In this document: in pieces, positions 57,823 to 64,000 of the stretch
Layout: every line of letters starts with the position of its first letter
How positions within the stretch are numbered: the stretch's first letter is position 1
Assembly: GCF_003432485.1 (NCBI RefSeq)
Contig: NZ_QVNQ01000016.1
Span: forward strand, 1 to 64,000
Origin: Actinomadura spongiicola
GTDB lineage: Bacteria; Actinomycetota; Actinomycetes; Streptosporangiales; Streptosporangiaceae
Direction: 5' to 3'
Length of the DNA: 64,000 nt
Program-made: the position numbers and the translations under genes
Notes under the pieces: model-generated
What the model saw: only the letters and a program-made list of their open reading frames with translations
The model's database searches: none
Told to the model about the DNA's origin: nothing

Positions 57823-59616
57823 TCAGGCCTCCTGGCTCGTGCCGGCGGTGGCGGCGGACGACCTCTGCGTCGCGCGGTGCAGCTTGCGCGGATCGAGGCC
57901 GGAGAGCGGATGGCCGCGGCCGTAGAAGTTCGTCCGCGACAGCAGCGCGACCAGCGGCTTGGTGAAGAAGAACACGACGACGATGTCGATGAGCGTCGTC
58001 AGCCCCATCGCGAACGCGAACCCGGCGACGCCGCCGACCGCGAGGAAGTACAGCACGAGCGCGGCGAGGAAGGTCACGGCGTCGGCGACCAGGATGGTGC
58101 GCCGCGCCCGCTTCCAGGCGCTCTCCACCGACGGCCGCAGCCTGCGCCCGGCCCTCAGCTCGTCCCGCAGCCGTTCGAAGTAGACGATGAACGAGTCGGC
58201 GGTGATGCCGATGGACACGATGAGGCCGATGATGTGGGGCAGGGAGAGCCGGAAGCCCATCCCCTCACCGAGGATCACGACCGAGACGTAGGTGATGGCC
58301 GAGGCCACGATCAGGCTGGCGACCGCGACCAGGCCGAGGCCCCGGTAGTAGAACATGCAGTAGAGGACGACGAGGCCGAGGCCGATCGCTCCGGCGATGA
58401 GGCCGCCGGTCAGCTGGTCGGACCCGAGCGTGGACGACACCTCGTCGATGGAGCTCTGCGTGAACTCCAGCGGCAGCGCCCCGTACTTGAGGACGTTGGC
58501 GAGGTCGGTGGCGTACCGCTGGTCGAAGCTGTCGGGCGGGCCGTCGATGCTGGCGGTGCCGCCGGTGATCGCACCCTCGCGGATGCTGGGCGCCGAGACG
58601 ACCCTGCCGTCCAAGACGATCGCGACCTGCGCCCGCGGGGACGACGGGTCCTGCTGGTAGGCCCCGTACGCGTCGGTGGTGACCTCGCCGAACTGGCGGG
58701 CGCCCTTGCCGTCGAAGTCCAGCGCCACCGACCAGCTGGCCTGACCCTGCTGGGCGTCCGGCGGCATCGCGTTGGCCTCGTCGACGTTCTCGCCGAGCAC
58801 CCGGACGGGGCCGAGGATGTACTTGGCGACCTGGTCGGACTCCTCGTCCTGGTCGCAGGCGGCGACGAACTTGCGGTTCGGGTCGTTGGAGCCGGGCGCG
58901 CGCCGGTCGCCCCGGTAGCAGTTGAGGGCCTCGAACTGCTTGATGACCGCCGGGTCGGTCACCCCGGCGTAGTCCTGCGCGGGGGGCACGGGCGCGCCGG
59001 ACGGCGGCACCAGCGGCGACGACGGCGAGGCCGGCGCGGACGGGCTCGGCGCCCCGGACGGTGTCGGGGTCGGCGCCGTGAGCGCCCCCGACAGCGCCCT
59101 GCCACGCGCCGTGGCCGACGGCGACGGCTTGGCGCTCGTGGACGGCGATACCGAGGGCGAGGGGCTCTTGTCGCCCTTCTTCGGCTTGCCGGACGGGCTC
59201 GCCGACGGGGCCGGCGCCGGGCCGGTCGACGGCTTGCCGTCGGCGATCGCGAACACCTGGCGGAACTGCAACTTCGCCGTCGTGCCGATCAGGCTGACGA
59301 CGCGGCTCTGCCCCTCGCCGGGGACGTTCACCACGATGTTGTTGCTGCCCTGCTTGGTGACCTCCGCGTCCGACACGCCCAGGCCGTTGACCCGCCGGGT
59401 CATGATCTTGACGGCCTGGTCCATCTGTTCGGTCGGCGGGTTCTTGCCGCTCGTCGTCTTGGCGGTGAGCGTCACGGTCGTCCCGCCGGCGAGGTCGAGC
59501 CCCAGCTTCGGCGTGGTCTGGCCCTGCCAGACCGCTACGCCGGCGAGGACCAGCAGGGTTGCGAAGAGCGCGAGAAGCGTGCGCCCGGGCTTGGGAGCGT
59601 TACTGGGCGGGGCCAC
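57823..59616 (-). CDS. secD: Protein translocase subunit SecD
   Basis: Membrane partner of SecF, 597 residues. The first helix is at about 12-31, followed by LGLDLAGGTTVTLTAK. The P1 domain is interrupted by a long Pro/Ser/Thr/Ala/Lys low-complexity insertion (about 128-210). The C-terminal part has five more helices with SIGITADSFIVYFERLRDE and the final GLTTLIDIVVVFFFTKPLVA. The GTG at 59616 has GGGAAG upstream. Operon yajC-secD-secF. Confidence 0.96.
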   Translation of the reverse strand: MAPPSNAPKPGRTLLALFATLLVLAGVAVWQGQTTPKLGLDLAGGTTVTLTAKTTSGKNPPTEQMDQAVKIMTRRVNGLGVSDAEVTKQGSNNIVVNVPGEGQSRVVSLIGTTAKLQFRQVFAIADGKPSTGPAPAPSASPSGKPKKGDKSPSPSVSPSTSAKPSPSATARGRALSGALTAPTPTPSGAPSPSAPASPSSPLVPPSGAPVPPAQDYAGVTDPAVIKQFEALNCYRGDRRAPGSNDPNRKFVAACDQDEESDQVAKYILGPVRVLGENVDEANAMPPDAQQGQASWSVALDFDGKGARQFGEVTTDAYGAYQQDPSSPRAQVAIVLDGRVVSAPSIREGAITGGTASIDGPPDSFDQRYATDLANVLKYGALPLEFTQSSIDEVSSTLGSDQLTGGLIAGAIGLGLVVLYCMFYYRGLGLVAVASLIVASAITYVSVVILGEGMGFRLSLPHIIGLIVSIGITADSFIVYFERLRDELRAGRRLRPSVESAWKRARRTILVADAVTFLAALVLYFLAVGGVAGFAFAMGLTTLIDIVVVFFFTKPLVALLSRTNFYGRGHPLSGLDPRKLHRATQRSSAATAGTSQEA

Positions 59617-59658
59617 TTGTCGTCGTACTTCCCGTCTTGAGTCGTCACCGGCGGAGGG

Positions 59659-60186
59659 TCAGGCGGACGGCTTGTCCGCGGCCTTGACCTTCAGCCTCCT
59701 CCTGGGCTTGGACTCCGCGGCCTCGTCGTCTTGGCCCGACGCCTCCGCCTTGCCCGTCTCGTCCGTCCGGTCGTCCTTGGCGGCCTCGTCCTCGGCGGCC
59801 TCGTCGCCGGTCGCGTCCTCGGTCGCGTCCTTGGCGAGGTCGACGCGGCCCTCGTCGTCGTCCTGGTCGTCGTCGAGTTCCTCAGGCTCGTCGTCCTTGA
59901 GGACCTGCATGACGGCCTGACGAAGGAAGTGGACCTCGACGCCGTCGGCGATCTCCAGGACCACACCGTCGTCGTCGACCGCCACGACCGTCGCGCGCAT
60001 ACCGCTGGTCGTCACCACCCGAGCGCCGGGCTCGATGGCGTTCTGCATCTCCAACTGCTGCTTGCGGCGCTTGCTCTGCGGACGGATCAGCAGGAGGTAG
60101 AAGACCAGGGGAACGGCGAGGAGCAGAAGCAGGTTGAAAGCCCCGCTCCCGCCCGACTCCGCCGCGAGAATAACTTCGCTGCCCAT
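59659..60186 (-). CDS. yajC: Preprotein translocase accessory subunit YajC
   Basis: Small SecDF-associated membrane protein of 175 residues. One helix (FNLLLLLAVPLVFYLLLIRP, about 18-37) is followed by the conserved QSKRRKQQLEMQNAIEPGAR and GARVVTTSGMRATVVAVDDD. The C-terminal acidic tail (from about 100, rich in Asp, Glu and Ala) is long for the family and ends with a basic patch. The ATG at 60186 has AAGGA upstream. First gene of yajC-secD-secF. Confidence 0.93.
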   Translation of the reverse strand: MGSEVILAAESGGSGAFNLLLLLAVPLVFYLLLIRPQSKRRKQQLEMQNAIEPGARVVTTSGMRATVVAVDDDGVVLEIADGVEVHFLRQAVMQVLKDDEPEELDDDQDDDEGRVDLAKDATEDATGDEAAEDEAAKDDRTDETGKAEASGQDDEAAESKPRRRLKVKAADKPSA

Positions 60187-60222
60187 TACCGGGGCATCCT
60201 TCCGATGTCGTTTGCCCAGCCT

Positions 60223-60239
60223 GTGACCGGACCGGTCAC
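60223..60239. promoter_or_regulatory. Palindrome in the yajC 5' untranslated region
   Basis: GTGACCGG (60223-60230) and CCGGTCAC (60232-60239) are perfectly inverted around one base, between the yajC promoter and its start. The symmetry suggests a dimeric protein site or an RNA hairpin. No known binder is recognised. Confidence 0.4.
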
Positions 60240-60281
60240 GTTCACGGGACCGCCGGCTGGAGACGGTGAACCAAGTCCCGG

Positions 60282-60310
60282 AGTCTAGAGAGTACGCGAG
60301 ACCCCGGCAA
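60282..60310 (-). promoter_or_regulatory. yajC-secD-secF promoter
   Basis: The minus strand has TTGCCG (60305-60310), a 17-nt spacer and TAGACT (60282-60287). This fits the actinobacterial housekeeping consensus and would start a transcript about 90 nt upstream of yajC. Confidence 0.6.
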
Positions 60311-60361
60311 CGACGCGACGACCGGCGACGCCGGGAAGTTCCCAACCCGTTACCCGAATGA

Positions 60362-61450
60362 TCACTGTTCGGTGGGATCGGCCTTCTCGCCCGGGTCGTC
60401 GCCCAGGTCGAACAGCGTCCCGGTCAGCGGCGCGGTCGGCGGCGGGGTCAGCCCGAGATGCGCCCACGCGGCGCCCGTGGCGACCCGGCCCCGCGGCGTC
60501 CTGGCCAGCAGGCCCTGCCGGACGAGGAACGGTTCCGCGACGACCTCCACGGTCTCCGGTTCCTCCCCGACCGACACCGCCAGCGTCGACAGGCCGACCG
60601 GCCCACCGCCGAACTTGCGCAGCAGCGAGCCGAGGACGGCCCGGTCGAGCCGGTCGAGGCCCCGTTCGTCCACCTCGTACAACGCGAGTGCCGTCCGAGC
60701 CGATTCCCTGTCGACCTTCCCGTCGCCGCGGACCTCGGCGTAGTCGCGGACGCGGCGCAGCAGCCGGTTGGCGATGCGGGGCGTGCCCCGGGAACGTCCG
60801 GCGACCTCGGCGGCGCCGTCGTCGGTGATCTCCACGTCGAGCAGCCGCGCCGACCGGCGGACGATGACCTCCAGTTCGGCGGGCTCGTAGAAGTCCATGT
60901 GCGCGACGAACCCGAACCGGTCGCGCAGCGGCCCCGGCAGCATCCCCGCCCGGGTCGTGGCGCCCACCAGCGTGAACGGCGCGATGTCGAGCGGGATCGC
61001 GGTGGCGCCCGGGCCCTTGCCGACGACGACGTCGACGCGGAAGTCCTCCATCGCCATGTAGAGCATCTCCTCGGCGGGCCGCGCCAGCCGGTGGATCTCG
61101 TCCAGGAACAGCACCTCGCCCTCGGCGAGGGTCGACAGCACAGCCGCGAGGTCCCCGGCCCGCTCGATGGCGGGTCCGGACGAGATCCGCAGCGGCTGCC
61201 CGAGCTCCGCCGCGATGATCATGGCGAGGGTGGTCTTGCCGAGGCCGGGCCCGCCCGACAGCAGCACGTGGTCGGGCGTCCGGCCGCGCCGCAGCGCGCC
61301 GTGCAGCACGAGCGAGAGCTGCTCGCGGACGCGTTCCTGCCCGATGAAGTCGTCGAGCCGCTTAGGCCGCAGCGCGGCCTCGATCACCTGTTCCTCGGGC
61401 CCGTCCGCGTCCGCCGACACCAGCCGCTCCGGGTCGCCCGCGGCGCTCAT
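60362..61450 (-). CDS. ruvB: Holliday junction ATP-dependent helicase RuvB
   Basis: Hexameric motor for branch migration with RuvA. The 362-residue protein has Walker A GGPGLGKT at 66-73, Walker B LFLDEIHRL, sensor 1 VGATTRAG, the arginine-finger region GPLRDRFGF and the C-terminal winged helix. The N-terminus (first 20 residues) and C-terminal Asp/Glu-rich tail are variable. The ATG overlaps the ruvA stop (ATGA). Confidence 0.97.
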   Translation of the reverse strand: MSAAGDPERLVSADADGPEEQVIEAALRPKRLDDFIGQERVREQLSLVLHGALRRGRTPDHVLLSGGPGLGKTTLAMIIAAELGQPLRISSGPAIERAGDLAAVLSTLAEGEVLFLDEIHRLARPAEEMLYMAMEDFRVDVVVGKGPGATAIPLDIAPFTLVGATTRAGMLPGPLRDRFGFVAHMDFYEPAELEVIVRRSARLLDVEITDDGAAEVAGRSRGTPRIANRLLRRVRDYAEVRGDGKVDRESARTALALYEVDERGLDRLDRAVLGSLLRKFGGGPVGLSTLAVSVGEEPETVEVVAEPFLVRQGLLARTPRGRVATGAAWAHLGLTPPPTAPLTGTLFDLGDDPGEKADPTEQ

Positions 61451-62052
61451 TTGCTCAGCTTCTTCAGCGCCGACCGCAGCAGCGACGCGACCGGCGGCGT
61501 CTCACCACCGTCGAGATCGGCGGCGACGGCGTCCACGGCGGCGTCGGCGTCCTTGGCGGACCAGCCGAGGTTGATCAGGCCCATCTGGACCTGTTCGCGC
61601 CACGGTTCGGCGCGGGTGGACGTCCGGACGTCGGCCGCGCCGTCCCCGACCGGGCCGCCGAGGCGGTCCCGCAGTTCCAGGACGATCCGCTGGGCGCCCT
61701 TCTTGCCGATGCCGGGGACCTTGGTGAGCGCGGTGACGTCCTCGGTGGCCATCGCGTGGCGCAGCGCGTTGGGGGTGTGCACGGCGAGCATCGCCAGCGC
61801 GAGGCGCGGCCCGACGCCGCTCGCGGTCTGCAGCAGTTCGAAAACGGCGCGCTCGTCGTCGTCGGCGAAACCGAACAGGGTGAGGGAGTCCTCGCGGACG
61901 ACCAGGGAGGTCGGGACCGTCGCCTGCTCCCCGACCCGCAGCCCGGCGAGCGTGGCGGGCGTGCACTGCACCGACAGCCCGACGCCGTGCACGTCGATCA
62001 CCGCCCCGTCGGGCCCGGCGGCGGCCACCCGGCCGCTGACGAAGGCGATCAT
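61447..62052 (-). CDS. ruvA: Holliday junction DNA helicase subunit RuvA
   Basis: Binds four-way junctions and loads RuvB. 201 residues: the OB-fold domain I (MIAFVSGRVAAAGPDGAVID), helix-hairpin-helix domain II (SGVGPRLALAML and VPGIGKKGAQRIVLELRDRL) and the small RuvB-binding domain III at the end. The ATG at 62052 overlaps the ruvC stop (ATGA). Normal length. Confidence 0.97.
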   Translation of the reverse strand: MIAFVSGRVAAAGPDGAVIDVHGVGLSVQCTPATLAGLRVGEQATVPTSLVVREDSLTLFGFADDDERAVFELLQTASGVGPRLALAMLAVHTPNALRHAMATEDVTALTKVPGIGKKGAQRIVLELRDRLGGPVGDGAADVRTSTRAEPWREQVQMGLINLGWSAKDADAAVDAVAADLDGGETPPVASLLRSALKKLSK

Positions 62053-62624
62053 TCGCTGCTTCCTCCTCTGCTCCGGGCGGCGAGCCGCTCCCGCTCGGCC
62101 CGCGCCGCCTCCTCGATCCGCGACCGCCGGGCGTGGGCGAGGCGATGCTGGGCGCCGCCGCGCCACACGTGGCAGATGGCGAGCGCGAGCGCGTCCGCGG
62201 CGTCGGCGGGCTTCGGCGCTGTGTCGAGGGACAGCAGCCGCGTCACCATCCTGGTGATCTGCGCCTTGTCGGCACGGCCGTTCCCGGTCACGGCGGCCTT
62301 GGCCTCGCTCGGGGTGTACAGCGCGACGGGCAGCCCGCGCCGGGCCGCCGCGAGGATCGCGATCCCGGCCGCCTGCGCGGTGCCCATCACGGTGCGGACG
62401 TTGTGCTGGGAGAACACCCGCTCGACGGCGACGGCATCGGGGCGCAGCTCGTCGACGAGCGCCTCGATGCCCGACTCGATGCCCAGCAGGCGCAGGGGGT
62501 GGTCCTCGTCGGGCGCGGTCCGCACGACGGACACGTGCACCAGATGGAGCCGTTTGCCCGGGGCGCCCTCGACGACGCCCACCCCGCACCGGGTGAGCCC
62601 GGGGTCCACCCCCATCACCCGCAC
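62049..62624 (-). CDS. ruvC: Crossover junction endodeoxyribonuclease RuvC
   Basis: Resolves Holliday junctions. 191 residues from the GTG at 62624, chosen because GAAGGAG lies 5 nt upstream and the family start RVMGVDPGLTRCG follows; an upstream ATG at 62642 is possible. Catalytic acidic residues are visible in VDPG (D7), AVERVF and the C-terminal DAADALALAICH. The tail is Arg/Glu-rich. First gene of ruvCAB, 123 nt downstream of yebC. Confidence 0.95.
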   Translation of the reverse strand: MRVMGVDPGLTRCGVGVVEGAPGKRLHLVHVSVVRTAPDEDHPLRLLGIESGIEALVDELRPDAVAVERVFSQHNVRTVMGTAQAAGIAILAAARRGLPVALYTPSEAKAAVTGNGRADKAQITRMVTRLLSLDTAPKPADAADALALAICHVWRGGAQHRLAHARRSRIEEAARAERERLAARSRGGSSE

Positions 62625-62747
62625 GGCCGCTCCTTCGATCATCTGTTCGGCCGACACGCTACCAACTCGGCGCGCGCCTGTTCACGCGCGCCGTCCAAGT
62701 GAGCCGGGCGTGTCGCCGGAGGACCCGCGGGGTCGGTCGAGGGCGGC

Positions 62748-63500
62748 TCAGTCGAGGGTGGCGAGGACCTCGTCGCTCACGTCGAAGTTGGCGTAGACGT
62801 CCTGGACGTCGTCGGAGTCCTCCAGGGCGTCGAGGAGCCGGAAGACCTTCTTGGCGTTGTCCTCGTCGAGAGGGACGGTGACGCTCGGCAGGAACTTGCT
62901 CTCGGCCGAGTCGTAGTCGATCCCGGCCTCGACCAGGGCGGAGCGGACCGCGACCAGGTCGCCGGCCTCGCTGACGACCTCGAAGTTGTCCCCGTCGAGG
63001 TCGTTGACCTCCTCGGCGCCGGCGTCCAGGACGGCCATCATCACCTCGTCCTCGGTGGTGCCGGACTTGGGGACGATCACGACGCCCTTGCGGTTGAACA
63101 TGTAGGACACCGAGCCCGGGTCGGCGAGGGATCCGCCGTTGCGGGTGAGGGCGACGCGGACCTCGGAGGCGGCCCGGTTGCGGTTGTCGGTCAGACACTC
63201 GATGAGGACGGCGACGCCGCCGGGCGCGTACCCCTCGTAGGTGATGGTCTGCCAGTCGGCGCCCCCCGCCTCCTCACCGGCGCCGCGCTTGCGCGCTCGC
63301 TCGATGTTGTCGTTGGGGACGGAGTTCTTCTTCGCCTTGTAGATGGCGTCGTAGAGGGTCGGGTTGGCGTCGGGATCCCCGCCGCCGGTGCGGGCCGCGA
63401 CCTCGATGTTCTTGATCAGCTTGGCGAAGAGCTTGCCGCGCTTGGCGTCGAGTGCCGCCTTCTTGTGCTTGGTCGTCGCCCATTTGGAATGGCCGGACAT
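62748..63500 (-). CDS. yebC: YebC/PmpR-family protein
   Basis: 250 residues of the YebC/TACO1 family, described as transcription regulators and, more recently, as translation factors for proline stretches. It begins MSGHSKWATTKHKKAALDAK and has the block NPTLYDAIYKAKKNSVPNDN, both highly conserved. The ATG at 63500 has GAGGAGG upstream. It starts 4 nt after the pdxT stop and lies before ruvC, the usual actinobacterial order pdxT-yebC-ruvCAB. Confidence 0.97.
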   Translation of the reverse strand: MSGHSKWATTKHKKAALDAKRGKLFAKLIKNIEVAARTGGGDPDANPTLYDAIYKAKKNSVPNDNIERARKRGAGEEAGGADWQTITYEGYAPGGVAVLIECLTDNRNRAASEVRVALTRNGGSLADPGSVSYMFNRKGVVIVPKSGTTEDEVMMAVLDAGAEEVNDLDGDNFEVVSEAGDLVAVRSALVEAGIDYDSAESKFLPSVTVPLDEDNAKKVFRLLDALEDSDDVQDVYANFDVSDEVLATLD

Positions 63501-63504
63501 GCTG

Positions 63505-64000
63505 TCATTCCTCCTCTGTCGTCCGGCGCACCAGATCGGCGAAGTAGTGGTGCACGCGGAAGTCGCCTGTCAACTCCGGATGGAACGCGGTCGCCATCAG
63601 GCGCCCTTGGCGGACGGCGACGATCCTACCGGCGTTCGGGCCGCCCTCGGCCCGTCCGAGGACCTCGACGGCGTCCCCGACGGACTCCACCCAGGGGGCG
63701 CGGATGAAAACCGCGTGGTACGGCGTGTCGCCCATACCGACCAGCGGAACGTCGGACTCGAACGAGTCGACCTGCCTGCCGAAGGCGTTGCGGCGCACGG
63801 TCATGTCGATGCCCCCGACCGTCTCCTGGCCCGCGACGCCGTCCCGGATCCGGTCCGCCAGCATGATCATGCCGGCGCAGGAGCCGTAGGCGGGCATCCC
63901 GGCCTCGATCCGCTTGCGCAGCGGTTCCAGCATGTCGAACGAGCGCGCCAGCCGCCACATGGTGGTGGACTCCCCGCCGGGCAGGACGAGCCCGTCGACC
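63505..64000 (-). CDS. pdxT: Pyridoxal 5'-phosphate synthase glutaminase subunit PdxT (partial, 5' end outside window)
   Basis: Glutaminase that feeds ammonia to PdxS for vitamin B6 synthesis. About 164 C-terminal residues are present. They include LVLPGGESTTMWRL at the window edge, the nucleophile Cys in YGSCAGMIMLA, QVDSFESDV, and the catalytic His/Glu in AFHPELTGD. The start lies beyond base 64000. The stop is followed by yebC after 4 nt. Confidence 0.95.
   Translation of the reverse strand, partial: VDGLVLPGGESTTMWRLARSFDMLEPLRKRIEAGMPAYGSCAGMIMLADRIRDGVAGQETVGGIDMTVRRNAFGRQVDSFESDVPLVGMGDTPYHAVFIRAPWVESVGDAVEVLGRAEGGPNAGRIVAVRQGRLMATAFHPELTGDFRVHHYFADLVRRTTEEE

Noticed and set aside
1..64000. 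Insertion sequences, integrases, tRNA genes and attachment sites
   Set aside because: Looked for transposase, recombinase or tRNA sequences at the borders of the accessory blocks and recognised none. This was by eye; tRNAscan and a homology search would settle it.

Overview
The window is a high-GC actinomycete chromosome segment. The partial 16S rRNA 5' end at the left edge reads like Thermomonosporaceae, with Actinomadura or a close relative the best fit; this is recognised by eye, not by a search. Genes are dense, GTG and TTG starts are common, ATGA/GTGA stop-start overlaps are frequent, and the gene orders are typical of Actinobacteria.

Region 1 (1-11.5 kb, minus strand): the upstream part of an rRNA operon (promoters, long leader, 16S start), then tyrS, a 3-methyladenine glycosylase gene and the arginine genes argH and argG. 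Beyond them lies a tightly overlapped argC-argJ-argB-argD-argF-argR operon. The argC promoter is overlaid by an ArgR-type operator.

Region 2 (11.5-24.5 kb, mostly plus strand): an accessory block between argC and pheT. It holds a MarR regulator with a two-gene ABC exporter, a membrane VWA/solute-binding fusion next to an orphan solute-binding protein, an ABC-F (ribosome-protection type) ATPase divergent from a large LuxR-family (LAL) regulator, and a three-gene ABC exporter. Two of these genes carry a TTA leucine codon near their start.

Region 3 (24.5-32.6 kb, minus strand): the translation block infC-rpmI-rplT-rRNA/tRNA methyltransferase, then a STAS protein, an orphan PAS histidine kinase and pheS-pheT. 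infC appears to start at an ATC codon and is preceded by an attenuator-like hairpin.

Region 4 (32.6-37 kb): a second accessory block, with a Nudix hydrolase, a PfkB-type kinase, a HIT-family protein and a membrane-anchored squalene-cyclase-repeat protein.

Region 5 (37-64 kb, mostly minus strand): the conserved block aroE-mltG-ruvX-alaS-DUF6167-DUF948-rarA, a small plus-strand DUF6153-like/DUF3105/DUF305 operon with a DinB-like gene, a DUF349 protein, a peptidyl-prolyl isomerase gene, then metallo-hydrolase-hisS-aspS on plus, rel-apt-secF-secD-yajC on minus, ruvB-ruvA-ruvC, yebC and the partial pdxT. The housekeeping theme is aminoacyl-tRNA synthesis, arginine synthesis, stringent response, protein export and Holliday-junction processing. 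The accessory blocks carry efflux, ribosome protection and uncharacterised systems. No tRNA, CRISPR array or insertion sequence was seen.
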